Shown here one piece after another: positions 18,162-28,690 of a stretch of DNA of 64,000 nucleotides. The stretch spans positions 3,813 through 67,812 of the forward strand of contig DATJJM010000006.1 in NCBI GenBank assembly GCA_035492535.1, written 5' to 3'. Position 1 is the stretch's first letter, and every line of letters begins with the position of its first letter. The translations under genes and the position numbers were made by a program. A model generated the notes under the pieces. That model searched no databases, was not told where the DNA came from, and saw nothing but the letters and a program-made list of their open reading frames with translations. This stretch comes from JAMXLO01 sp035492535 (GTDB lineage: Bacteria; Pseudomonadota; Alphaproteobacteria; Acetobacterales; Acetobacteraceae).

Positions 18162-21100
18162 ATGGCCAACGAAGAACAACTCCGCGACGACTACACGCTC
18201 AACCTCCAGGCCGAGGACAACACGAGCGCGCCGGTCGATAAGGCGGCCGCGTCGCTCGATGGTTACGTCAAATCGGCTGAGAGCGCGGCTGCGGCGGTCA
18301 CTGGGCTGGGTGGCACGGTCAAGACGGCCGCTGACCAGATCACTGCGGCCGGCGCCGCCTGGGACCGCGTAGCGCGGCGCAATGACGATGTCACCGCCGC
18401 TGCCTACCGGCTGAAGAGCGCGCAGGAGGAGCTCACCCGCGTCCAGGCCCTGGCCGCCAGGGCGCTGGAGGCAGGCGGCGCCGACCAGGACGTCGTCAAC
18501 CGTGTACTGGCGCAGCAGACCGAGAAGGTGCGGCAGCTGACTGCTGCGCTGATCGAGGTGCGCGCTGCGACCGAAGGTGCCGCCGAGGCGGCGGCGCTGT
18601 GGGAGACCAGGATCGAGCAGGGCGACGAGCTCCTCACCGGGCTGTCGGCGTCCGCAGCTGCTACCGCGGCCGCTTTCACCAAGGGATCCGCCGAGGCCGC
18701 CGTCTATGGCCAGTCGCTCGCCTCGCTGCGCGCGCAATTCGACAGCGTGTTCAAGGTCTCCCAGGCCTACGAAGCGGAGCTGGCGACGCTCAACAAGGCG
18801 TTCGCCACCGGCGCGATCGAGGGGCCGGTGGCGCAGGCCAGGGCGTTGGATGATCTGAACGCGAAGTACGCCAGGATCACCGGCACTGCCGACGCGCTGC
18901 TGGCGAAAAAACAGGCTGAGACCGATGCATCGGCCAAGCTGGTTGCGCAATACGCCGCTGAGCGCGCCTCGTTCGACAGCATCTATGCGGCATCGAAGCA
19001 ATACGAGGAGCAGTTCAACAAACTGACCGCGGCGCTGGAGGCGGGCCGCATCAACCAGGCGCAGTTCGACGTCTATCTCGACAAAGCCAACGCGACGATG
19101 GCAACCGCCTCGCGCACGGCACAGGCCTACAGCCAGTCGCACGGGCAGGCCGCATTCGCGACAAGGCAGCTCGGCGTGCAGACCGTGCAATTTTTCTCCT
19201 CGCTCGAGTCCGGCATCCCGTTCATGACGGCCCTCGTCGAGCAGGGTCACCAGCTCGTCGACGTGGCCCTGGCGACCGGCACCGGCTTCGAAGTGATCAC
19301 GAACGCGATGAAGACGGCGTTCGGCGCAATCGCCTCGCCGCTCGGCGCAGCGATCACCAGCGTCACCATTCTCACAGCCGGCCTCGTGGCCATGGCGTTC
19401 GCCACCGAGGGCGGCCAGAAGAATTTGCTGAGCCTGCAGCAGACGCTGCGCGCGACCAGGGACGATTACGCCAGCTTGGCGGGCGAAGTGAACGCCGCTG
19501 CGAAGAACGTCGCGGCCAGCAGCACAATCTCCAGGCCGGATGCGCGTGCGGCAGGGGCAACGATCGCCGGGACATTCAACTTCGAAGGCACACAGAAGGA
19601 CATCGAGAGCCTCATCAAACTGTCGGGCGATCTGGCGGTTGTCTGGGGCACAACGGTTCCGGATGCCGCGAAGTTCCTGTCGAAGGCGATGGAAGATCCG
19701 GCCAAGGCCGCGCAGGAGCTCGCCGAAAAACACTTCCCCGGAATGAACGCCGCACTCGTGCGCAACATCGAGCGCATGCAGGACTCCGGCCACGCCGCCG
19801 ACGCCTACGCGCAAGTGCTCCGCGTGCTCGAGGGCGTGAACGGCGCTGCGGTTGATTCGATGACGCCGCTGCAAGCGGCATTGCATCGACTGGGCGAAGA
19901 GTTCTCCAGCACGAAGAATGCTGCCGACAGCGCCGTTGCGCCGGTGCAGGGCGGTCTTTCGCGGATCGCCACCAACACGCTGAACGCGGTGAGCAACGCG
20001 ATCGACGCGCTGAAGGGGCCCGACCGCCCGGTCAATTCCATGCCGATGACGCCGTTTCAGATGTACGGCGGTACCCAGGCACAGGTGCAAGGTCCGGACT
20101 TCGGGCCCGACAGCTTCGGCGCGGGAGGCGGTGGCGCCGACCCAGGCAACCGCAACCTGCTGGCACAACAAGCTGCAGAGGCAGCGAAGGCCGTCGACGA
20201 CTTCAATCGGGTGATGCAGAGGGCGAATGCCACGGTCAAAGACTCGCCGTTTGGCAAGCTCCAGGATGCCACCGACACCGCCAAGGCGCTCAGCGATGCG
20301 CTGGCGACGCTTGGTGATCGCACCGACGACAATGCCGCCAAGTTCGACACCCTGACGACGGCGCTCCAGATCACCCAGAAGTCCCTCGAGGAGGCGGAGA
20401 AGGCCGTCGCCCTGTATGGCGAAACGGCGACCGACAAGGCGGTCAAAGCAACCGAGGCGCAGGCGCAGGGGCAGCGGGACATCGCCGCCGCTTATGCTGA
20501 CGGCACTGATGCCGTCATCCAGGCCACGGCGTATGCGAAGGCCTACGAGGCCGCGCTGTCCGAAGGCCTGATCCCCGGCACTGACAAGTTCACCGACGCC
20601 GTCATCCGGCTGACGGTGGCGAACGTCGACAATGCGCGCGCGGTCGGCGCGGTCAAGGCGGCTGAGGACTCGCGCAACATCGATGACCAGATCGAGCTCA
20701 TCAAAGCCGAGACCGAGGCGATCCTCAACAACACCGCTGCGAACCGGGCGAACGTCCAGAGCATCAAAGACAAGCAGGCGGTCGATAAGCTGGGTGAAGC
20801 GGGTGCGTCACCCGACCTGCAAGCTCATGCACTGGCACAGAGGATCTCGCTCGATGCGGCCACTGCTGACAAGCAGTTGGCCACCTCGGCGGCGTCATTG
20901 GCCGATAAATACAAGCCCGCGGAGGTTGCGCAGCTCAACGAGAAGATCGGCGAATTCGCTGCCAAGCTGCGCGAGCTGGGGCCGCGCACTGAGGAAAACG
21001 CTGCGACCGTCGACAAGTATTCGAATGCGATCAAAGGCGCCGAGGCCGAGATCACCCGGCTGAACAAGACGCACGAGGTGCATCGCGCCGAGCTCGACAA

Positions 21101-24100
21101 GCAGCAGGACAAGGTGCTCGCGCAGATCGATGCGACGGACAAGCTGACCAAGGCCTACGGCGAGGGCGGCGAGGCCGTGACGTTGGTCACCGCGCAGCTG
21201 CAGGCGCAGGAGAAGGCGATCTCCGACAACCTCAAGCCGGGCACTGATAAATACAGAGCGGCAGTCGCGCTCCTGACAGATGAGTTCCTGCGCCTGGGCC
21301 AGTCGCAGGCAAATTTGAAGGCTGTGCAGGAAAGTAACGACATCAACCAGCAGATCAAGCTGGTGCAGGCTGAGACCGGCGCGCTGCTCGAAAACGGCGA
21401 TGCGCGCACGCTGATGCTGCAGCACATGAAGGACGAGTACGACGTCCGCAAGAACAACCTCGGGCTATCGAAGCCGGCACAGGACGCACTGATCGCACAG
21501 AAGGATGCACTGGCTCAGCTCACGCTGGAGATGAACAACCAGAAGCAGACGGTCAGCTACCTGTCGCAGCAGTTCAGCAGCGCGTTCGATGCCATCGGCA
21601 CTGCCATTACACAAACGTTCGTGCAAGGCGGAGGCGCCGCCGTCAAATGGGGCAACGTGATGCAGGGCGTGTTGACGCAAGTCCTGCAGGCCTTCGGCCA
21701 CCTTGCGATCCTCAACCCACTGATGAATGCACTGACGGGCGGCACCGCACCGACACTCAGCTCGGTGTTCTCTCTGCTCAGCGGCGGCGGCACCAGCAGC
21801 GGTGCTGGCGGCGCGTTGTCGCTGGTGAGCGCAGGTGGCGGCCTGTTGCGTCTGGTCAGCAGCGGCGGCGGCGGTGAGGCCGCCTCTGGCGTCCCGGGCT
21901 TCGGCGGCGGTCTGAATCTCATCGGCACCCAGGCGACGGGCGTTGGAAGCATCCTGGCCGGCGGCGGCGCGTTTGGCGCGCTGGGGTCGCTCTATGCATC
22001 CGGTGTGGGCCAGGGAAGGACGACCGGCAGCGCGGCTGGTGGCACCGACCTGCTCAGTATCGGCAGCGGCTTGCTCTCAATCGGCAAGGCGTTCTTCCCC
22101 GGCACGTTTGGCACCGGCACCGGCAGCCTGTTCGGCAATATCGGGCAGTCGCTCGGGTTGACCGGCCAGGGCGGTGCGCTGACCGGCATCACCAGCTTCC
22201 TCAACACGCCGATCTACTCCGCGGCGGGCGGCTTCTTCCCGACGTTCGCAAGCTCAGGCGTTTCGGCGGGCGAGGCGTCGTTCCTGAGCAGTGCTGGGAT
22301 CTCGGCACCGACCGCTGGTGTAGCCGGTGCCAGTGCCGCGACGATTGGCAGTGTCATCGGCGGCGTCGGGGCTGGTTATGGCGTCGGCTCGATCATCGGC
22401 AGCTACGAACAAAGAGCGCTCAACAAAACCGGCCCAGCGCCGCAGATCGGTGCTGCCCTCGGGGCGGGCATTGGCGTCGCCTCGGTGGCGCTGGCTCCTG
22501 AGACCTTCGGCGTCTCATTGCTCGTCGGTGGCTTGATCGGTGGCGCTCTTGGCGGCGCTGCCGGCGGGCTGATCGGGCCCAGGCCGCCGAGCGCATTCTC
22601 AAGCACGATGATCACCGTCGGGGACGACGGCCTGCTGAGGGTCGGCGGCACAGCATCCCAGCGGGTCGACGCATCCAGCGAGCGCGCCGGTGCCATCAGT
22701 GACGCGGCTGCGATCAACCAGATGCTGCAAGGGCGTGGTCTGAGGATCACCAGCCTCGAGGGCGCGAACACTGGCGCGCCGTATCTACAAATCGGCCAGA
22801 ACACCCCGGGGGGATTTCAGGATCCAAGCAAGTATAGCTCGTTCGCCGCGGCCTTCCCGAGCCTGCGCTTCTCGTCACCCGACGCGCTCACCAATCAGTT
22901 CATCCAGGGGCGCTTGTTCGCCTCGCCCGACGAGCTGCAGGGCGTCACCACATCGCTGGCGGATTTCGAGAACGCCCTCAAAGGCACCAAGGCCGAGTCC
23001 GATACCATGGGCATCGCGCTGCGTGCCCTGGCCGGTGTCACGAACACCGGCGTGCAGCCGGCGTTGCAAAAGGCGGCGACGTTCATCACGGCAACCTTCC
23101 CCGCGCTGACGGCAGGCGCGCCTGGCTCGTTGGCGACCGCGCAGAGCCAAGTCCATTTCCAATATCAGGATGCACTGAACACCGCGCAGCAGCTCGGCTT
23201 CGGCTACGACGAGCTCGCGGCGGCACAGCAGAAGGCCTTCGACAAAAACAACAAGGCGGCGCAGGACGCGCTCGATGCATCGGCAGCGAGTGTGCAGAGC
23301 CGTTTCCTCACCGCGCAAGGCACGGTTTCCGGCAGCCCACAGGATGCGATGAACGCCCAGCTGTTCGCGTTCGACGCCAATGCCAAGCAAGCACGGCAGC
23401 AGCTGTCCGACACGCTCACCGGCATCTTCGGCGATGCATATACGACGTCGGCGGACTACGCGCAGCGGATGGCGGACAACGACAAGGCCACCGCCGAGGA
23501 AAGGCTGGCGATCCAGGTCCAGTTCAACAAGCAGCAGCTGCAGATCCAACAGGCGAGCGATCAACAGCTCGCGGCACTGCAGGTCCGCTTTGCGACCAGT
23601 GTCGCTGCATTGAGCGGCGATCCACGGCAGATCCAAGCCGCCCAGGTGAACGCGTTGGGCGTCACGCAGGCGCAGGAGCGAGCCCAGTACATTCAAAGCG
23701 AGCAGCAAACCTACGGCGATCTGTTCGGCACCGCGGATCCGAACAACCTCGACAAGTGGATCGCGCTGCTCTCCTCGCAGAACAACGAGATGCAGCTGCT
23801 GCAGCAGCAAATCGCCAGGACGAACCTGCAGAATCAGATCGCCAGCGATCAGCAGAACCAGGGCTTCAGCGTGCGCTCCGCCAATGCCCAGGCAGCGCTC
23901 AACCCCGCCGTCGCCCCGCAGGCGGCGCGGTATGCGTTCGACGTGCAGGCGCAGCAGGAACAGCAGGCCCTGTACCTCAGCCTCACCGCGACCTATGGCA
24001 ACGCCTATGCACAGACGCAGGAATACGCGGACAAGCTGCTGGCCCTGCAGAAGGTGCAAGGCGAGGAACGGTTGGTGCTCGAGCAGACGTTGCACGACCG

Positions 24101-25112
24101 CCAGATGCAGCAGGACATCGCCAATCAGCAGCAGGATGCGAACCTGCGAACGCGCGTGCAAAATGCGCGGGCGCAACTCAGCGGCGCCCCAACGACGATG
24201 GCGACTGCTGAGATAGACGCTTTGCGTGCGCAACAGCTCACCGAACGGCAGAGCTTCCAGGTCGGCCTGCTCTCGACCTTTGGCGATGCCTATGCGTCCA
24301 CGAAGGAATACTACGACAAGCTCGCGGCATTGAACGATGCGCAGGTTGCGGAGATGCAGCTGCTGCAGGCGCAGATCGATCGCGCCAGCCTCGAGCGCAA
24401 CATCGCCAGCCAGCAGCAGGACCAGAGCTTCGCAACCCGCTACACCAATGCGGCCGCCCAGGTCAGCGGCAGCGTGTCCGATCAGAATGCGGCGGTGCTT
24501 GCGGCGTTCGATGCGCAGGCCCAGGCCGAGATTCAAAACCTGTACCTCAGCCTCACCGCGACCTATGGCGTGGCATACGCGCTGACGCAGGACTACGCGA
24601 ACAAGCTGACGGCACTGCAAAAGGCCCAAGGCGAGGAGCGTCTCGCACTGCAGAAGCAGCAGGACGATGCCCTGAAAAGCCAAGCCGTGGGCACGATCTC
24701 TTCGCTCAATCAGTACGCCATCAGCCTGCAGACGGGCGACAAGTCGCCGCTGTCGCCCAAGGCGCAACTCGACTTGGCGCAACGCCAGTTCGAGACCCAG
24801 GCGCAGCTGGCATCACATGGGAATTACGCGGCCGTGCAAACCCTGCAGCAATACAGCGAGGCCTATCTCGCTGCAGCGCACACCGTGTTCGGATCCGGCA
24901 TGGATTATGTGCAGGCCTTCAGCAAGGTGATCAGCACCCTGGCGACAGTCGCGTCGCAATCGCCTGACGCGCTGACCGCATCGATCCTGCAGACCGAGAC
25001 GCGCACGCAAACCGCGATCCTGGTCGAGCAGCTGCAGGAGCTGCAGGACGAGGTGAAGCAGCTGCGCCTGCAGCTGGTGCAGGGCCAGACCGCGCCGGCG
25101 CGTGTCGGATGA
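18162..25112 (+). CDS. Tape measure protein
   Basis: 2316 residues, by far the largest gene. Long Ala/Gln/Glu-rich helical segments dominate residues 1-1150, followed by a Gly- and hydrophobic-rich zone (about 1190-1500, with several membrane-active-looking stretches such as LSLVSAGGGLLRLVSSGGG) as in other tape measures. Residues about 1745-2170 contain roughly five repeats of 100 residues, each with a (L/I)(T/G)xxFG(D/N)AY-type segment followed by EERLxLQ. At about 0.15 nm per residue, the published relation for siphophages, the tail would be near 350 nm. It ends in ATGA overlap with the next gene. Confidence 0.93.
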   Translation: MANEEQLRDDYTLNLQAEDNTSAPVDKAAASLDGYVKSAESAAAAVTGLGGTVKTAADQITAAGAAWDRVARRNDDVTAAAYRLKSAQEELTRVQALAARALEAGGADQDVVNRVLAQQTEKVRQLTAALIEVRAATEGAAEAAALWETRIEQGDELLTGLSASAAATAAAFTKGSAEAAVYGQSLASLRAQFDSVFKVSQAYEAELATLNKAFATGAIEGPVAQARALDDLNAKYARITGTADALLAKKQAETDASAKLVAQYAAERASFDSIYAASKQYEEQFNKLTAALEAGRINQAQFDVYLDKANATMATASRTAQAYSQSHGQAAFATRQLGVQTVQFFSSLESGIPFMTALVEQGHQLVDVALATGTGFEVITNAMKTAFGAIASPLGAAITSVTILTAGLVAMAFATEGGQKNLLSLQQTLRATRDDYASLAGEVNAAAKNVAASSTISRPDARAAGATIAGTFNFEGTQKDIESLIKLSGDLAVVWGTTVPDAAKFLSKAMEDPAKAAQELAEKHFPGMNAALVRNIERMQDSGHAADAYAQVLRVLEGVNGAAVDSMTPLQAALHRLGEEFSSTKNAADSAVAPVQGGLSRIATNTLNAVSNAIDALKGPDRPVNSMPMTPFQMYGGTQAQVQGPDFGPDSFGAGGGGADPGNRNLLAQQAAEAAKAVDDFNRVMQRANATVKDSPFGKLQDATDTAKALSDALATLGDRTDDNAAKFDTLTTALQITQKSLEEAEKAVALYGETATDKAVKATEAQAQGQRDIAAAYADGTDAVIQATAYAKAYEAALSEGLIPGTDKFTDAVIRLTVANVDNARAVGAVKAAEDSRNIDDQIELIKAETEAILNNTAANRANVQSIKDKQAVDKLGEAGASPDLQAHALAQRISLDAATADKQLATSAASLADKYKPAEVAQLNEKIGEFAAKLRELGPRTEENAATVDKYSNAIKGAEAEITRLNKTHEVHRAELDKQQDKVLAQIDATDKLTKAYGEGGEAVTLVTAQLQAQEKAISDNLKPGTDKYRAAVALLTDEFLRLGQSQANLKAVQESNDINQQIKLVQAETGALLENGDARTLMLQHMKDEYDVRKNNLGLSKPAQDALIAQKDALAQLTLEMNNQKQTVSYLSQQFSSAFDAIGTAITQTFVQGGGAAVKWGNVMQGVLTQVLQAFGHLAILNPLMNALTGGTAPTLSSVFSLLSGGGTSSGAGGALSLVSAGGGLLRLVSSGGGGEAASGVPGFGGGLNLIGTQATGVGSILAGGGAFGALGSLYASGVGQGRTTGSAAGGTDLLSIGSGLLSIGKAFFPGTFGTGTGSLFGNIGQSLGLTGQGGALTGITSFLNTPIYSAAGGFFPTFASSGVSAGEASFLSSAGISAPTAGVAGASAATIGSVIGGVGAGYGVGSIIGSYEQRALNKTGPAPQIGAALGAGIGVASVALAPETFGVSLLVGGLIGGALGGAAGGLIGPRPPSAFSSTMITVGDDGLLRVGGTASQRVDASSERAGAISDAAAINQMLQGRGLRITSLEGANTGAPYLQIGQNTPGGFQDPSKYSSFAAAFPSLRFSSPDALTNQFIQGRLFASPDELQGVTTSLADFENALKGTKAESDTMGIALRALAGVTNTGVQPALQKAATFITATFPALTAGAPGSLATAQSQVHFQYQDALNTAQQLGFGYDELAAAQQKAFDKNNKAAQDALDASAASVQSRFLTAQGTVSGSPQDAMNAQLFAFDANAKQARQQLSDTLTGIFGDAYTTSADYAQRMADNDKATAEERLAIQVQFNKQQLQIQQASDQQLAALQVRFATSVAALSGDPRQIQAAQVNALGVTQAQERAQYIQSEQQTYGDLFGTADPNNLDKWIALLSSQNNEMQLLQQQIARTNLQNQIASDQQNQGFSVRSANAQAALNPAVAPQAARYAFDVQAQQEQQALYLSLTATYGNAYAQTQEYADKLLALQKVQGEERLVLEQTLHDRQMQQDIANQQQDANLRTRVQNARAQLSGAPTTMATAEIDALRAQQLTERQSFQVGLLSTFGDAYASTKEYYDKLAALNDAQVAEMQLLQAQIDRASLERNIASQQQDQSFATRYTNAAAQVSGSVSDQNAAVLAAFDAQAQAEIQNLYLSLTATYGVAYALTQDYANKLTALQKAQGEERLALQKQQDDALKSQAVGTISSLNQYAISLQTGDKSPLSPKAQLDLAQRQFETQAQLASHGNYAAVQTLQQYSEAYLAAAHTVFGSGMDYVQAFSKVISTLATVASQSPDALTASILQTETRTQTAILVEQLQELQDEVKQLRLQLVQGQTAPARVG

Positions 25113-28100
25113 CGGCCTACTTCTTCGCCATCGAGCAGGCGATCCGCCAGCCGAGTCCTGGCGGCATCAAGTTCGATCTCGGCCATGCCACGCGGCCGCA
25201 CGGCGCGCTGTCGATGCTGGAGACTGTCTACACCGACAGCCAGATCCTGGCGTCCGACTCAGGCTACTGCACGCAGCCCTCCGATCCGGCGGGCCCAACG
25301 CCCTATCCGCCGCGCGTGCAGGAAGCCTTCGCGATCGATGCGATGGTGAACCTCGATCCCACAGCGAGCGCGGTCGGCGCGTCGTGGGGTGCGATCAGGC
25401 TCGCCAACAACGACGGCAAATACGATCCGATCATCACCGGCGGCTGGATCGCCGATGGCCAGTCAACGCACATCCTCTACGGCACGAAGGAGCTGGAGAA
25501 TTTCGACGGGTTCAGGACCGCGCGCAGCGCTGCGGCCACACGGCTCGATCGGACCAACACGCTGGCGCTGGCAGCACCCGGCGCGTTGCGCCAGGACTTT
25601 ACCGGGGCACTGACGCTCGATCAGAACGCGACGAATTCGCTACGCAATTCGAGCGCAAACGGTGCAGTTCCGGGTACGATCGGTGCGGGTGGCGTCATGC
25701 CCGCGGGGTGGCAGACGACCGCTGTCGGCCTGACCATCGAGCTGTCCACCTATCGGACCGCGCTCGCCGGCGGCACCGCGACGGTGCTGCGCCTGCGCTA
25801 TCACGGCACAACCAGCGCCACCTCGGGCACCCTGATCTACAGCAACGCCGGCGGGCTCTCCGGTCTCCCGGTCAATCAGCCTGTCGCGCAATCGGTCTCC
25901 ATCGCGCGCGCCGCGGGGAGCTTCACTGGGGTCACACAGATAACGCACTATCTGGTGGCCGCCGATGCAACAGGTACGGCCATCGCAACGGCGCAGCCCA
26001 ATTTCCTGCCGTCGATCACCACCAACCTGACGCGGGTGTCGCGCACCCTCAACCTGCCTGCGACCGGTGTCGTGCCGTTCTACACCGCAGCCGCAGGCAT
26101 GGCGTTCTACTGGGCGAGCGGTGCCGCGATCGATTTCACCATCGACGTTGTTGCACCCCAGGTCGAGCTGGGCGCGGTGGCGACGCCGTTCATCGCGTCC
26201 TCGGCCGGCGAAGTGACGCATGGCGATGCCACGGTGAACTACATCCCCCATGGCGATATGTCTGGCGCGGTAACAGGCACACCGGGCACGCTGCCGACCG
26301 GATGGAGTGTGAACCTCGGTACCGGCATTTCGCAGCAAGTGGTGGCGATTGGCACCGATGCGGGGACCGGTCTGAAGTACATCGATCTGCGATTCTTCGG
26401 CACCACGGGCAGCACGCTCACCAACCTGCATTTCACCGGCGCGAACGCGATCGATGCCAACACCGGGCAGAAGTGGTGCATGAGCGTCTATGCCCTGCTC
26501 GCCGCAGGATCCCAGGCCGGGCTCACCTTCGCGGTCGGCGTGCAGGAAATGGATACGGGCGGCGCATTCCTGGTGTGGGATGCCGAAACGCAGAAACAGC
26601 TTGCGGTCGCCGCCATCGGCATCGGCCGCACCAGGCGCGTCGCGCCGATCACCACGGCCAATGCAGGCTGCCGTTATGTGCAGCCGTCGATGTGGTTCAC
26701 CTACGCCAGCGGTGTCGCGATCGACTTCACCGTGCGGCTGATGGCGCCGCAGCTCGAGGGCGGCACGGTGGCAACCGCGGTCGTCCCCACGACCACCGCA
26801 GCTGCAGGTCGGGCAGCAACCTACAGCGTCACCGGCACGCCGGTGCTGATGAACGAAGCTGCCGCGACCAACTATGTCCGCTCGACGCAGACACCAGGGG
26901 TCGCCAACGTGACGGTGGCGGCATCGACCGATGTGCCTGCGATCTACTCGGGCGTGCCGGTGTGGAAACATACGCGCACAGCAACAGGCACCGACACCAA
27001 CACCGGTTCGTTTGGAGTGACCGCGCTGCCGTCAACCGGCGTGCATATTCGTGCCTCGATGTGGGCCTGGGTGCCGTCATCGCTGAACACGAAAAGCAAC
27101 ATCAGCATCAACATCGAGGGCAATGTCACCGCAGCGGTGAGCGGCCGCGCCGACACGACGCGTGTCGATCAGTGGCAGCGCATCACCGCGACCGCGACGC
27201 TCAACTCAGGCAGCACCACGACGAACATCGTCTTTCGCACCACCACGCAGCAGGCCGGGGACGTGCTCTACACGGCCGCGTGGCAGATGGAGCTCGATAG
27301 CGGCGCCCCCACGTCGTTCATCCCGCCAGCGACCGCCGCAGCCGTCCGCGACGCCGATCTGCTCTATACCGCGCGCAACATCCTGCTGGATCCGCCCTAC
27401 GCATCGCTCATTCCGGCCTTCAACGGCGTCGCCGGCTCGATCACCTCCGACGACCAGGAAATGACCATCCCGCTGCGCGATGCCTCGTACTGGCTCGAGC
27501 GCCCGCTGCTGCGATCGACCTATGGTGGCAATGGCCAGTACGACGGCAGCGCCGCCCTGGCCGGAACGCTGAAGCCCCTCGTCATCGGCGCTGGCACGAA
27601 GACCGGGACGCCGGCCTTCCCCTTCTGGGACGGTCCGGTGAGCAACGTCACGCCGGTGCTGATCGATCCGGCGGCGTTGATCTACCAAGTGAACGACGGC
27701 CCGATCGGCCGGATCGCAGGGTTCTATGAAGGCGGGCACGCAGGCGGCTGGCCGAACGCTGGCGATGTCGCTGACTTCTATGACGGCAGCTCGACTCCTT
27801 CCGGGCAGTATCGGACCTGCCTCGCGCGTGGCTGCATCCAGCTGGGATCGCAGCCGACGTATGCCATCACGCTCGATGTCAACGGCCCGCCGATCCAGGC
27901 GCCGGCGACCAGCCTCGCCGTCGCTTACTACGCCCTGACGCAGCTGTGTGGCGTGCCGACGAACCTCGTGGGGTTAACCGCCGGTGAGCTGACCGCCATC
28001 GGTGCCACCGCACCGCTGCGCAATGGCTGCGGCCTGTTCCTCGGACCGCAGGACAATCCAAGCGGCGTCGATCTTTTGACGCGGATCCTCGCGCCGTTTG

Positions 28101-28690
28101 CGATGAAGCTGGTGTCCTGCCGCGATGGGATGCTGCGCGCGCTGGTGCTGGCCGCGCTGCCGGCGTCGCCAACCATCAAAGCGGTGCTCGATGATCGCAC
28201 GATCATCTCAATCACACCGATCGATCTGCCAGCCACCGTATCCCCAACGCCCTACAGGATGAGGGTCGGTTACAACGACAACTACACCATTCAGACGAGT
28301 GGCCTGTCGCCCCTCGCGCCGCCGGCCTGGGTGCAATACGTCGCCACCCCAAGCAGCGTGGCACAGGCGAATTCGCCCGTCCTCGCAAGTGCCATCGCGC
28401 GGCCGAATGATCCGCCCGTCATCACCGGCAGCATCATCACCCATATCGACGGGTTCGGTGCGCTCGACGCGGCGACCCAGAGCGCGGCCCAGTACATCGG
28501 ATTGTGGGGTGTGCGACGACGGCTCTATGGCATCGCTGTGCCATTCACCGTCGGCGTCGCGCTCGAGTATGGCGACGTGGTGTCGATCACCACTGAGATC
28601 GGTGACCTGTCAGGCACCGTGCTCGGTCAAGTCGTCGGCTACAGCTACCGCAGCGAAGACGCTTCGATCGTGCTGAGGATCCTCACATGA
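25109..28690 (+). CDS. Large tail-tip/baseplate protein with embedded beta-sandwich domains
   Basis: 1193 residues, start at MTAYFFAIEQAIRQ, overlapping the tape measure stop. The N-terminal 150 residues and the C-terminal 350 (LIPAFNGVAGSITSDDQEMT, VSCRDGMLRALVLA, LEYGDVVSITTEIGDL) look like hub/tip domains. The middle (about 170-720) is a series of Thr/Gly/Ala-rich beta modules with PAGW...G and PTGWSVNLGTGIS segments, resembling carbohydrate-binding domains inserted in a tip protein. Three such modules seem to be present. It probably contacts the cell surface; the specific ligand is unknown. Confidence 0.75.
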   Translation: MTAYFFAIEQAIRQPSPGGIKFDLGHATRPHGALSMLETVYTDSQILASDSGYCTQPSDPAGPTPYPPRVQEAFAIDAMVNLDPTASAVGASWGAIRLANNDGKYDPIITGGWIADGQSTHILYGTKELENFDGFRTARSAAATRLDRTNTLALAAPGALRQDFTGALTLDQNATNSLRNSSANGAVPGTIGAGGVMPAGWQTTAVGLTIELSTYRTALAGGTATVLRLRYHGTTSATSGTLIYSNAGGLSGLPVNQPVAQSVSIARAAGSFTGVTQITHYLVAADATGTAIATAQPNFLPSITTNLTRVSRTLNLPATGVVPFYTAAAGMAFYWASGAAIDFTIDVVAPQVELGAVATPFIASSAGEVTHGDATVNYIPHGDMSGAVTGTPGTLPTGWSVNLGTGISQQVVAIGTDAGTGLKYIDLRFFGTTGSTLTNLHFTGANAIDANTGQKWCMSVYALLAAGSQAGLTFAVGVQEMDTGGAFLVWDAETQKQLAVAAIGIGRTRRVAPITTANAGCRYVQPSMWFTYASGVAIDFTVRLMAPQLEGGTVATAVVPTTTAAAGRAATYSVTGTPVLMNEAAATNYVRSTQTPGVANVTVAASTDVPAIYSGVPVWKHTRTATGTDTNTGSFGVTALPSTGVHIRASMWAWVPSSLNTKSNISINIEGNVTAAVSGRADTTRVDQWQRITATATLNSGSTTTNIVFRTTTQQAGDVLYTAAWQMELDSGAPTSFIPPATAAAVRDADLLYTARNILLDPPYASLIPAFNGVAGSITSDDQEMTIPLRDASYWLERPLLRSTYGGNGQYDGSAALAGTLKPLVIGAGTKTGTPAFPFWDGPVSNVTPVLIDPAALIYQVNDGPIGRIAGFYEGGHAGGWPNAGDVADFYDGSSTPSGQYRTCLARGCIQLGSQPTYAITLDVNGPPIQAPATSLAVAYYALTQLCGVPTNLVGLTAGELTAIGATAPLRNGCGLFLGPQDNPSGVDLLTRILAPFAMKLVSCRDGMLRALVLAALPASPTIKAVLDDRTIISITPIDLPATVSPTPYRMRVGYNDNYTIQTSGLSPLAPPAWVQYVATPSSVAQANSPVLASAIARPNDPPVITGSIITHIDGFGALDAATQSAAQYIGLWGVRRRLYGIAVPFTVGVALEYGDVVSITTEIGDLSGTVLGQVVGYSYRSEDASIVLRILT

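Noticed and set aside
18021..20171. Minus-strand open frame of 716 codons antisense to the tape measure gene
   Set aside because: Arg/Leu/Gly-rich with no recognisable domain and starting within a strongly supported gene; a GC-driven shadow. The similar frame at 22875-24782 was rejected for the same reason.
25102..27300. 732-codon frame overlapping the tail-tip gene in another register
   Set aside because: Composition is Arg/His/Gly-rich and lacks domains, while the chosen frame has ATGA coupling and tail-protein features.
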